The notes under the pieces are model-generated. The model ran no database searches and had not been told where the DNA came from. It saw only the letters and a program-made list of their open reading frames with translations. From an uncultured Akkermansia sp. (GTDB lineage: Bacteria > Verrucomicrobiota > Verrucomicrobiia > Verrucomicrobiales > Akkermansiaceae): DNA of 64,000 bases. The stretch covers positions 1 through 64,000 of the forward strand of contig CANQAD010000001.1 in the NCBI GenBank assembly GCA_947588735.1. Direction: 5' to 3'. The translations under genes were made by a program, and so were the position numbers. Of the stretch, positions 49,155 to 56,531 are shown piece after piece; within the stretch, counting starts at the first letter, position 1, and each line of letters starts with the position of its first letter.

Positions 49155-49183
49155 GTTTTACCAAAAATTGTCCATCTCTTCAA
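49155..49183 (-). promoter_or_regulatory. Candidate promoter of the pseudopilin operon
   Basis: On the minus strand: TTGAAG (49183-49178), a 17-bp spacer and TAAAAC (49160-49155), 39 nt upstream of the first pseudopilin. The R1 copy 3 end (CACGTG at 49215-49220) lies about 30 bp further upstream. Confidence 0.5.
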
Positions 49184-49212
49184 TCTTTTTTTGCGTGAAA
49201 ATGAATGAAAAG

Positions 49213-49552
49213 CACACGTGTCCCAATAAAAATATTCTCCGGGCGCATTGAACGCATTCTCCATGCGTTTTCTATGGACGAAGAAAGTAAATCAAGCAAG
49301 ACGGCAACCCGCGGACGATTCAGCAAAGCGGCCGACGACCCCGGTAGGGCGCACGCGAAGCGAGCGGTAAGAACGTTTCCCTTGATCATCGAATCTCGTC
49401 TTCGAAAATTCCGCTTCGCATTTACTGCGCATCCCACGCGCAGGCGCGCCAGCATTCAAATCGTCATTCGTCAGTCGAAAATTATGAATAGTTTATGCTA
49501 CATGATGCGGCGACAATCGCCTGCTGGGATTGCTGTTTCCTGGGACGGATGT
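49213..49552 (-). mobile_element. R1 element copy 3 (about 340 bp)
   Basis: Read on the minus strand it runs from ACATCCGTCCCAGG (49552) to GGGACACGTGTG (49213). The central block is shared with copy 2 (the GCGTGCGCCCTACCGGGG region) and it carries the GGAGAATATTTTTATTGGGACACG end. The GC units are shorter than in other copies. No matching flanking repeat was found; the other side abuts R2 copy C within 20 bp. Confidence 0.65.
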
Positions 49553-49573
49553 ACCTTGGGGCAGGTGTATCCA

Positions 49574-49813
49574 CGGGGCAACCGCATTAGGAAATGCGGT
49601 TGCTATTTACGATTGACGATGTACGGATTACGATTTATTGATCATGTGCGCGTTGCGCAGTTTTTTCGAATCATGAACGTAGGCAGGAGAGTTCTTGAGA
49701 GCCATCATCATGATGACCGCTTGTTGTCATTTTTTTGATGTGTATCAACGATCATATCAGCCAACAAGAGCATTTTCTCCGTTGATGAACTTCTTTCAAA
49801 TGCGTTTGACCTG
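49574..49813 (+). mobile_element. R2 element copy C (240 bp)
   Basis: The left end (CGGGGCAACCGCAT, with a 2-base insertion) and right end ATGCGTTTGACCTG are slightly decayed compared with copies A and B. The 10-bp direct repeat GGTGTATCCA flanks it (49564-49573 and 49814-49823). The right repeat ends 3 bp before the -35 box of the next gene, so the element forms the upstream neighbourhood of that promoter. Confidence 0.8.
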
Positions 49814-49826
49814 GGTGTATCCAAGC

Positions 49827-49856
49827 TTGACAGGATTATCTGGGCACGGATATAAT
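49827..49856 (+). promoter_or_regulatory. Consensus promoter of the PA14-like anchored protein
   Basis: TTGACA (49827-49832), an 18-bp spacer and TATAAT (49851-49856), 24 nt before the start codon at 49881 and 3 bp after the R2 target-site repeat. Confidence 0.75.
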
Positions 49857-49880
49857 AGCGTCAGGTTTGTAGCACCGGTC

Positions 49881-51155
49881 ATGGCCATCAGGTTTCGCCC
49901 AGCAGATACCGTACGTGGTAGCATAGAGTTGCTGCGTTTTCGCACGCGGCGCCGCGCGATCATTTTGATGACGATCATTCTGGCTGCGCTAATGACTATT
50001 CTGTATGTGACCAAGATCCTCATTGGCACGCCGCCTCAGCCGGAGTTCATCGTGTACCAGGAGCAAAACGTCGAAGAGCTTGTGCCGACTACGCCAAAAG
50101 TGCGCGACATCTCTGGCGGAAAGCCGCCTGCCACCCCGCCAGTGGCCACTATTATTGCTGCTAATTCGGATGTTGCGAATCCAGACTTCACCATGGATGT
50201 GGATATGGATGCGCCGATAATGTCAACGAGTGATATGGACTCCCTTGGTGGGGGGGGGCTGGGAGAGGGCTTGGGTGAAGGTTCCGGTCGCGGAGGCATG
50301 GGCGGCAAGAAGGTGGACTCTGCATTCGCCGGCTATTTCTGGGATTTGAAGCGCACGGTCAATGGCAAACCATCTGCTTACGAGGGCGCGATTAGCAACG
50401 AGCAGGTGCTTGAGTTTGAGAGCAATTTTTACAATAAAGGGTGGGATTTGGGTATGCTTGTGATGTTCATGCAAGCCAGGATGCCGCTTTACAGCACCTG
50501 TTTTTTCATGCCAAACTGTAAAGACGAAGAGGCTGTGCATGCCTATGACCCTACGGGCAAGCAGGGCCTCAAGAAAAGCCGCTGGCTGGTTGTGTATCGC
50601 GCGAAGGTGAAGGCGCCGACCAGCGGGACATTCCGCTTTGTGGGCGCGGCAGACACAGTGATGGCGGTGCGTTTTGACGGGCGCAATGTCTTGGCGTGCG
50701 GTCTGCACAACCTGCGCAACGCCACATGGAACGAGTGGCTTACCGCCGCTGATATCAAGAAGGAACGCCCTCTTGTACAGTACAAAGGAATCGAAGTTTG
50801 GAATGAATCTATGGGGGGATTTGAGATAGGCGATCCCATCAAGGTAGAAGCCGGCAAATGGTATGAAATGCAGGTGATGATTTCAGAAATCGGCGGCGGC
50901 GAGTTTGGCTTCTGCCTGCTTATTGATGAGGAGGGCGAAGAAAAGAAAACAATCAAAGAGGGGAAGCCTCTCTTTCAGCTTTTCCGTACTGCCTTTTCCT
51001 CTCCAACCATCCAATCTGCTTATGCGGCCATCCCCGAAAAGAACAAAGAAAGCGATGAAACGGCTGATGTGATGTTGCTCAAGGATATCCCCTACGATCC
51101 GGACAGCCGCATCTGGGAAGCCAAGCCGGTGGATGTTTCTGTGAAGATGAAATAA
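49881..51155 (+). CDS. Membrane-anchored protein with PA14-like periplasmic domain
   Basis: This 424-residue protein has a basic N-terminus, one transmembrane helix (ILMTIILAALMTILYVTKILI, about residues 28-48) and then a Pro/Val-rich linker and a Gly-rich hinge (LGGGGLGEGLGEGSGRGGMGG). The C-terminal 290 residues contain TSGTFRFVGAADTVMAVRFDGRNVLACG, which resembles the PA14 core motif (fold of many sugar-binding modules). The N-terminal half is like TonB-type anchors in outline only. I chose the ATG at 49881, 24 nt after a consensus promoter; the longer open frame starts inside the R2 element. Confidence 0.6.
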   Translation: MAIRFRPADTVRGSIELLRFRTRRRAIILMTIILAALMTILYVTKILIGTPPQPEFIVYQEQNVEELVPTTPKVRDISGGKPPATPPVATIIAANSDVANPDFTMDVDMDAPIMSTSDMDSLGGGGLGEGLGEGSGRGGMGGKKVDSAFAGYFWDLKRTVNGKPSAYEGAISNEQVLEFESNFYNKGWDLGMLVMFMQARMPLYSTCFFMPNCKDEEAVHAYDPTGKQGLKKSRWLVVYRAKVKAPTSGTFRFVGAADTVMAVRFDGRNVLACGLHNLRNATWNEWLTAADIKKERPLVQYKGIEVWNESMGGFEIGDPIKVEAGKWYEMQVMISEIGGGEFGFCLLIDEEGEEKKTIKEGKPLFQLFRTAFSSPTIQSAYAAIPEKNKESDETADVMLLKDIPYDPDSRIWEAKPVDVSVKMK

Positions 51156-51195
51156 CTTGCCTCTCAAAATAACTTCCATTTCCGGCCGTTTTGTA

Positions 51196-51224
51196 TTGGC
51201 AAAAGCAAGAGGATATGCTACCAT
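51196..51224 (+). promoter_or_regulatory. Candidate promoter of the two small lipoproteins
   Basis: TTGGCA (51196-51201), a 17-bp spacer and TACCAT (51219-51224), 43 nt before the ATG at 51268. Confidence 0.5.
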
Positions 51225-51267
51225 ACCCCTGCGATCATCCTCTTTCTTTTAACTTTTCCGTAATAAC

Positions 51268-51414
51268 ATGGGCGTATTCATGAGACGGACCGTCATAGTT
51301 TTGGCACTGCTGGTTTGTGTGTGCGGCCTCAATAGCTGCACAACAGTCACGCAGCTTATGCGCTATCTGCTGAACATACCTGGACAATTGTTAAATTCCG
51401 TTACGCCGCGATGA
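51268..51414 (+). CDS. Very small lipoprotein
   Basis: This 48-residue product has a signal sequence (MRRTVIVLALLVCVCG) and lipobox LNSC, then a 24-residue mature part (TTVTQLMRYLLNIPGQLLNS). An internal ATG at 51280 would give a tighter signal peptide. Its TGA stop overlaps the ATG of the next lipoprotein gene (ATGA), which suggests translational coupling. Function unknown. Confidence 0.55.
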   Translation: MGVFMRRTVIVLALLVCVCGLNSCTTVTQLMRYLLNIPGQLLNSVTPR

Positions 51415-51806
51415 GCACAAGCCGACAAATAATGAAGTTGGCTCCGGTGTTGGTCGCGATGGTTTCGTGTCAGCAGGGACCGCCGGCCGGAGGCAGCGTG
51501 GGCGTGCGCACCTATTCAGACGCCGTGGTGCATATTGGTCAGGTGGATCCTGCTTATCGGGCCTATTTCCGCGAGCAGAATGCCGCCAATTATTCCCTCA
51601 GCGACCAGAGGCGTGCTTACATAGCTGCTGCACAGACGGCACGCACGCCAGTGCGAGCCTCTGATTATCGCCCGGGGGATGTACGGCGCGTTTCTTCGGA
51701 CCGGAGCCGCCGCGCCTCCGGGAGGGCTCGCGTGATACGCCGCAGGTCGACGAGCAGTCAGAGACGAGCGGTAGCTTCCCGAAAGCGTCCATCGCGCCGT
51801 CGTTAA
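51411..51806 (+). CDS. Lipoprotein with Arg/Ser-rich basic tail
   Basis: This 131-residue protein has a short hydrophobic start and lipobox MVSC (cysteine at about residue 20). The mature part has VHIGQVDPAYRAYFREQNAANYSL and then, over the last 45 residues, an extreme run of Arg and Ser (for example RRVSSDRSRRASGRARVIRRR). Such a tail could bind a polyanion such as DNA, lipopolysaccharide or the cell wall. The start overlaps the stop of the preceding small lipoprotein. Confidence 0.55.
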   Translation: MSTSRQIMKLAPVLVAMVSCQQGPPAGGSVGVRTYSDAVVHIGQVDPAYRAYFREQNAANYSLSDQRRAYIAAAQTARTPVRASDYRPGDVRRVSSDRSRRASGRARVIRRRSTSSQRRAVASRKRPSRRR

Positions 51807-51840
51807 TTTCCCCTCCTTTTTCCCCGGAAACATATCCCGC

Positions 51841-52518
51841 ATGGTTCAGGAGAGGAATACCGAACTTTCAAAAGAGGAGCCGCCATTATCTCTGGCTGCT
51901 CAGGATCGTCAGACGGGGCATGCGAAGGAGCACGAGGTACAGGTGCAGGGGATTCCTGCCAATTTGCTCGGAGCGCTGTGGGGTACCGGATTGCTTTTGG
52001 CGGCGCTTGGAGCGCTTTATGAACTGTACGCGTGGGATAGCGAGTCTCGCGTGCGCTGGCTGCTTCTGCTCTTGTTGACGGCGCTTCCCCTGGCCGCAGC
52101 AGTGGTGCATGTGCGTCAGACACAAAGGCTTCGGCAACCTGTCTTTACACTTTGTTTCGTCGTGTTTTTCGGGATGAATGCACTGGCGATTCCATTCATC
52201 CTGTATCTGCCGCAGCTGTGGCTTAAATTGCTAGGGCCGTTTTTTGCGCTAGGTTATGGACTGAGCCTTCTGTGGTACGGAGCGTTTTACAACAGCCTGC
52301 CGTATCTCCTCATTGCGTGTGCGTTTGTGCTCGGCTCTGTGGTCAGCATTCCTTTCTGTTACAGTTTACCTCCGACCTTGGGCGGGTTGATTCTTTTTAT
52401 CGCAGGGGTTGCGATTCTCGGCTTGGCTCAGCGTCTGAACAAGCTCCGGGAGACCCGTCTGGCGATTCGGGAGCAGGCCTTACGCAGGCAGGAGGTTCAT
52501 CGAACAAAGGCCGAGTAA
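51841..52518 (+). CDS. Predicted multi-pass membrane protein
   Basis: This 225-residue protein has a charged N-terminus of about 38 residues and then five or six hydrophobic helices (starting LLGALWGTGLLLAALGALYELY). It ends with a basic amphipathic helix (RLNKLRETRLAIREQALRRQEVHRTKAE). No transporter signature is recognised. It probably shares transcription with the two lipoprotein genes upstream. Its last 122 bp overlap, tail to tail, the pfkB-family gene on the other strand. Confidence 0.55.
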   Translation: MVQERNTELSKEEPPLSLAAQDRQTGHAKEHEVQVQGIPANLLGALWGTGLLLAALGALYELYAWDSESRVRWLLLLLLTALPLAAAVVHVRQTQRLRQPVFTLCFVVFFGMNALAIPFILYLPQLWLKLLGPFFALGYGLSLLWYGAFYNSLPYLLIACAFVLGSVVSIPFCYSLPPTLGGLILFIAGVAILGLAQRLNKLRETRLAIREQALRRQEVHRTKAE

Positions 52519-53449
52519 CTCCTGCCCGGTCGGCAAGCAATGCACTGAGTCGCACCACTTCCCCACGCGTGAGCTGCACCAGTCCATCCGTGCTGAATGT
52601 CTTGCAAGTGCAGGCAGCAACAGCGCTTGCGCACAGCGTGCCGCGCTGCATTTCCTCCCACGAGGGTTGAGCTGCTTGCATGTGACTGCTCAGGTAGCCG
52701 GCAAGAGCGCCCAAGTAACTATCGCCCGCGCCAGTGGGGTCAACAGCGTGTTCAACAGGCAGCGCCGGGCAGTGAAAAGACTCCACTTTGCCGTCCTTGC
52801 GTCGGTGGTAGAGGTCGGAGCCTGCGCTGCCGTGTTTTACGATGGCAAAGCCGGGACCGGCATGAAGCAAGGCCAGTCCAGCGGCGCGGGGATCATCTGT
52901 TTGAGCGTATTCGCAAGCTTCTTCATCATTCATCAACACAACATCCACGCAGCCGAGCAACTTGCGTGTGTATTCCGGTTCTCGGATGATCCAGCTCTTC
53001 ATGAAGTCCGCCATTTTGAAAGCCGACGGATTGCATTGTTCAATCATGGCTGCTTGCAGAGGTGGGGTCACGTTGGCTGCCACGACAATGCGGCTTTGAC
53101 GAAGAGACTGTGGCAGCTTCGGCTGCCACAACGCCTGTACTCCTTCAATGGTTTCCAGCGTGGTGCGCAGATTCATATCCTGCTCATACTTGCCTGTCCA
53201 AGCGAAGGTTTTCCCATGCATGTGAGAGACGTACCGGAAACTCACCCCTTTGCTCTCAAAGTTTTTTTCCCACTCAGCCGGATAATCATCCCCTACCACT
53301 CCGATGAGAGCATGCGTTTGACAGAGCAGGCGGGCTGCCAGCGCAGCATATATGCCGGATCCTCCGGCTACGGCCTCCGCCCGCCCGCTCGGTGTAATGA
53401 GCGTGTCGATGGCAATTGTGCCGTAAATGGAGAGCGGGTGAGAGATCAT
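52397..53449 (-). CDS. PfkB-family carbohydrate or nucleoside kinase
   Basis: This 350-residue ribokinase-like enzyme should phosphorylate a sugar or nucleoside with ATP. The N-terminal GGSGIYAALAARLL (substrate-binding GG) and the C-terminal DPTGAGDSYLGALAGYL are both visible, with catalytic Asp at about residue 243. The last 40 residues (PLFDEPPACVRPAPESPDG onward) are low-complexity and lie inside the antisense overlap with the neighbouring membrane protein, as if the original stop was lost. It overlaps the ligA stop codon by 4 nt. The substrate cannot be told. Confidence 0.8.
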   Translation of the reverse strand: MISHPLSIYGTIAIDTLITPSGRAEAVAGGSGIYAALAARLLCQTHALIGVVGDDYPAEWEKNFESKGVSFRYVSHMHGKTFAWTGKYEQDMNLRTTLETIEGVQALWQPKLPQSLRQSRIVVAANVTPPLQAAMIEQCNPSAFKMADFMKSWIIREPEYTRKLLGCVDVVLMNDEEACEYAQTDDPRAAGLALLHAGPGFAIVKHGSAGSDLYHRRKDGKVESFHCPALPVEHAVDPTGAGDSYLGALAGYLSSHMQAAQPSWEEMQRGTLCASAVAACTCKTFSTDGLVQLTRGEVVRLSALLADRAGVTRPLFDEPPACVRPAPESPDGSPGACSDAEPSRESQPLR

Positions 53450-55746
53450 GGCGTATTTGGACTCTGAATCATGCGCAGTAGGGTGGCTTCATCAATAATG
53501 GGAATGCCAAGAGCTGCCGCTTTTTCGCGCTTACTTCCTCCTCCGTTTCCCGCCACTAAATAATTTGTTTTTTTGGTAATGGAAGCAACAGATTTTCCGC
53601 CGGCTGCCGCAATGCGCCGTTCCATTTCATCGCGCGGCACACTCAAACTTCCCGTCAGCACAAAGCAGAGCCCGGTCAGCGGTCCTTGCACCCCGGTCAT
53701 TCTATTTTCTGCATAGCAATCGGAGACCGGGTTAATCCCTAACCTTTGCAGGGTGGTAAGGACATGTTGTCCGGCAGCAGAGTCCAAGTACGCTTTCAAT
53801 TTTCGGCACGAAACGGTTCCAATTGGATTGACAAGGTGCAGGCCGTTTTTCCCCTCGGGCTCCGTCGCCAAGTAGCCACGTGCGGCATATGGCTCTGATA
53901 TTTGACGGATGTTCCGGAGCAGCTCGGCCCGTTTTTCCTCCAGGACGGTTTTATCTTTGCCTTTGTTGGCAGGGGAACCCGGATTGAGCTTGTTGTAGCG
54001 GGCAATAGCATCCTCCAGTTCCACGAGTGTGCACAAATAAGAGGAGTTTGCCAATTCCTGCATGTCGCGGTGGTATTTGGCGACCTCCCGCGCGGTGACG
54101 GAGCCGATGGAAGGAATGCCGAAAGCTGTGATCCAACGCTCAAGCGGAAGGGAGCGGGCTTTTTCCAGCGAGTCGATGGCTTTGGCGGCATTTTTCTCGC
54201 CGAAACGCCGAGGTTCATCAGCAGTGCCCAGATTCAGGGCTCCAAGCTCAGTCTGGGTGAGAACAAAAAGATCCAGCGGGGTGTGAATCATGCCGGTATT
54301 CACCAGAGCCTCCGCCACTACTCCTCCCAGGTTTTCAATATCCAGAGCTGTTCGTGAGCAGAAATAGGTTGTGCGTGTGACTGCTTGAGCAGGACAGGCA
54401 AAGTTAGTGCATCGCCACGCTACTTGCCCCTCCTCTTGTGCGATGGGGGCGCCGCAGCTTGGGCAGACGCCACCCACTGCGTCCGTCAATTGATAGGGGA
54501 TGGCATCACTCGGCCTTTTCGCTTCAATGACTTTCACAACAGAGGGTATGATTTCCCCCGCCTTTTCGATAAGCACTGTATCGCCGATGCGGATGTCCTT
54601 GCGCGCAATTTCATCTTGATTGTGCAGCGTGGCGCGTGAGACGGTAGAACCGGAGATGAACACTGGCGAGAGTTGGGCTACCGGAGTAAGCACCCCGGTG
54701 CGTCCAACCTGCACGGTGATGCCCAGCAATGTGGTTTCCTTTTGTTCGGGCAGATACTTGAAGGCGGCCGCCCACCTCGGCGCCCGCGCAGTGGCTCCCA
54801 GCGCATCGCGCCGTGCAAAATCATTCAGCTTCACCACAGCGCCATCCGTGCCGAAACCAAGTCCGCGCCGCAGAGTATCCATCTTCTTTGCTGCGGCGCG
54901 CAGTTCTTCCAGATTATGTGCATGCAGGACGGGCTTGTTGTAGGGTATTTGCATGGATGTGAGCAGGCGCTCATAATCATCCATATTGCGCAAGGTCTCG
55001 CCATCATACGCACCCATGCCGTGCGCCAGGAATCGTAACGGACGGCGCGCGACTTCCGCCGAATCAAGCAACTTAATCGTACCGGCCGTCGCATTGCGCG
55101 GGTTAGCGAAAGCCGGCAGCCCTTCTGCGTCACGTTGTGCGTTGAGTGCACCAAACTCGGCTAACGGCATGTAAATCTCGCCCCGCACCTCCAGCGTCTT
55201 CGGCGCTCCCGCCGGGAGTTGCTGCGGCACACTGCGGATCGTGCGCACATTTGCGGTAATGTCGTCCCCTACAGAACCGTCCCCACGAGTAGCAGCATAA
55301 GCGAGCTTTCCATTGCGGTACATGAGCGTGACCGCGCAACCGTCTATTTTTGGCTCCACCACAACATGCGGCGATGGATCATCAAGCGCCTGGCAAAGTC
55401 TTTCATAAAAATCTACCAGCTCTTCGTCCGATTCCTGCCCATTTGCGGGCATATGTTCAAATACATCGTCGATACTCAGCATCGGTACGGGATGCTTGAT
55501 TTTTGCAAAGCCTTCCGCCAAATCATTCCCCACGCGTTGGGTTGGCGACTCCGCAGTCCTGTACTCTGGATGCCGCGTTTCTATTTCCTCAATTTCCCGG
55601 TACAGACGGTCATATTCCGCATCGGTGATTTCCGGAGTCGCTTTTGCATAATAAAGCTCATTATTGTGGCGCACCACGCGACATAGCTCCTCGTATCGCT
55701 CCCGCTCATCCGGTGTCTGCTGGTCTGCGTATTCAAACAGGTCCAT
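53446..55746 (-). CDS. ligA: NAD-dependent DNA ligase LigA
   Basis: This 766-residue enzyme seals nicks in DNA using NAD+. The N-terminal Ia domain has YYAKATPEITDAEYDRLYR, the nucleophile Lys is residue 133 in EPKIDG, and TRGDGSVGDDITAN, CPSCGAPI ... CTNFACPAQ (zinc finger), the helix-hairpin-helix region and a C-terminal BRCT domain (GLCFVLTGSLSVPRDEMERRI) follow. It is about 95 residues longer than the E. coli enzyme; part of the extra is an insert near the last helix-hairpin-helix (KLNPGSPANKGKDKTVLEEK). I chose the ATG at 55746, since a promoter lies inside the longer frame. Confidence 0.95.
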   Translation of the reverse strand: MDLFEYADQQTPDERERYEELCRVVRHNNELYYAKATPEITDAEYDRLYREIEEIETRHPEYRTAESPTQRVGNDLAEGFAKIKHPVPMLSIDDVFEHMPANGQESDEELVDFYERLCQALDDPSPHVVVEPKIDGCAVTLMYRNGKLAYAATRGDGSVGDDITANVRTIRSVPQQLPAGAPKTLEVRGEIYMPLAEFGALNAQRDAEGLPAFANPRNATAGTIKLLDSAEVARRPLRFLAHGMGAYDGETLRNMDDYERLLTSMQIPYNKPVLHAHNLEELRAAAKKMDTLRRGLGFGTDGAVVKLNDFARRDALGATARAPRWAAAFKYLPEQKETTLLGITVQVGRTGVLTPVAQLSPVFISGSTVSRATLHNQDEIARKDIRIGDTVLIEKAGEIIPSVVKVIEAKRPSDAIPYQLTDAVGGVCPSCGAPIAQEEGQVAWRCTNFACPAQAVTRTTYFCSRTALDIENLGGVVAEALVNTGMIHTPLDLFVLTQTELGALNLGTADEPRRFGEKNAAKAIDSLEKARSLPLERWITAFGIPSIGSVTAREVAKYHRDMQELANSSYLCTLVELEDAIARYNKLNPGSPANKGKDKTVLEEKRAELLRNIRQISEPYAARGYLATEPEGKNGLHLVNPIGTVSCRKLKAYLDSAAGQHVLTTLQRLGINPVSDCYAENRMTGVQGPLTGLCFVLTGSLSVPRDEMERRIAAAGGKSVASITKKTNYLVAGNGGGSKREKAAALGIPIIDEATLLRMIQSPNTP

Positions 55747-55756
55747 ACCTGCCCGG

Positions 55757-55785
55757 AGTATAGCATTTCCCCACACTCCGGTCAA
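55757..55785 (-). promoter_or_regulatory. Candidate promoter of ligA
   Basis: On the minus strand: TTGACC (55785-55780), a 17-bp spacer and TATACT (55762-55757), only 10 nt before the ligA ATG. The mRNA would have a leader of about 2-4 nt. It also rules against a start at 55785. Confidence 0.6.
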
Positions 55786-55823
55786 TTAGCATCTCTTTTT
55801 GATCTTCGTTTTGTCATTTGAGG

Positions 55824-56193
55824 CACACGTGTCCCAATAAAATCTTCTCCGGGCTCATTCAATCCATTTCCCATGCGTTTTCTTCGGACGAAAATGGCAG
55901 CGCTTCGCCTCCCCGAGCGTCAGCGTGCAAATTCCCCAAATCGAAAATCAAAAATCGTAACTCGAAAATCCCCTTGTGATTCAACTTCGCTCCCCCACTC
56001 AGCTTTCTCATTAGTCATGCGCGCGGTTCCGCCCTCCCCCGTCGCTACCGCTCCGCATTTCCCGAGCCTCCGGCTCGCTAGCTTTTGCAAATCGTCAATC
56101 GTCAATCGTCATTCATAAATAACCAAAGGCTTATGCTTCATAATGTGCCGTTAACGACCTGTCGGGGGTGCTTTTTTCTCGGGACACGTGTGG
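55824..56193 (-). mobile_element. R1 element copy 4 (complete, about 370 bp)
   Basis: Both termini are near-perfect: CACACGTGTCCC at 55824-55835 and GGGACACGTGTG at 56181-56192. The 8-bp direct repeat ATTTGAGG flanks it (55816-55823 and 56194-56201). On the minus strand it carries TACGATTGACGATTGACG-type heptads, one unit with the GAGCC-GGA-GGCTC hairpin (near 56070) and a second unit. The end nearest ligA lies about 40 bp upstream of the ligA -35 box. The remaining 56202-56350 resembles part of R2 (GTGCGTATTGCGCAG) but nothing else. Confidence 0.8.
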
Positions 56194-56354
56194 ATTTGAG
56201 GGTATGTCGGATTCGTGCGTATTGCGCAGATTTTTTTCACGACTTAATGCACGGAATGGGGCCATTGAGCTGATTTCAGCAAATAGTTTCCATTTCATGA
56301 CGTTGCTGCCATGCGATTGCCATGTCTTTCTTCATGCGGTTGCACAAAAAAGTC

Positions 56355-56383
56355 TTGCATGCGACTTCCCCCTCGTGTAGAAT
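56355..56383 (+). promoter_or_regulatory. Candidate promoter of tRNA-Thr(TGT)
   Basis: TTGCAT (56355-56360), a 17-bp spacer and TAGAAT (56378-56383), 15 nt before the mature tRNA 5' end. Confidence 0.55.
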
Positions 56384-56398
56384 CCGCCCACTCACCCC

Positions 56399-56470
56399 GC
56401 CGGTTTAGCTCAGTGGTAGAGCACCCGCCTTGTAAGCGGACGGTCGTCAGTTCGAATCTGACAACCGGCT
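56399..56470 (+). tRNA. tRNA-Thr (anticodon TGT)
   Basis: The 72-nt cloverleaf has acceptor stem GCCGGTT/AACCGGC, D arm GCTC..GAGC, anticodon loop CTTGTAA (anticodon TGT) and T arm GTCAG-TTCGAAT-CTGAC. The outermost anticodon-stem pair is a C-A mismatch. The discriminator is T and no CCA is encoded, as for the other tRNA-Thr here. Confidence 0.92.
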
Positions 56471-56531
56471 TGAGGAGGGGAGGATAGACTAAAAGAACGG
56501 GAGAGACGGGGGAGGTCAAGCTGTGCGGGCG

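Noticed and set aside
49205..49738. 177-codon plus-strand frame spanning R1 copy 3 and R2 copy C
   Set aside because: It crosses two unrelated non-coding elements and is not kept in other copies.
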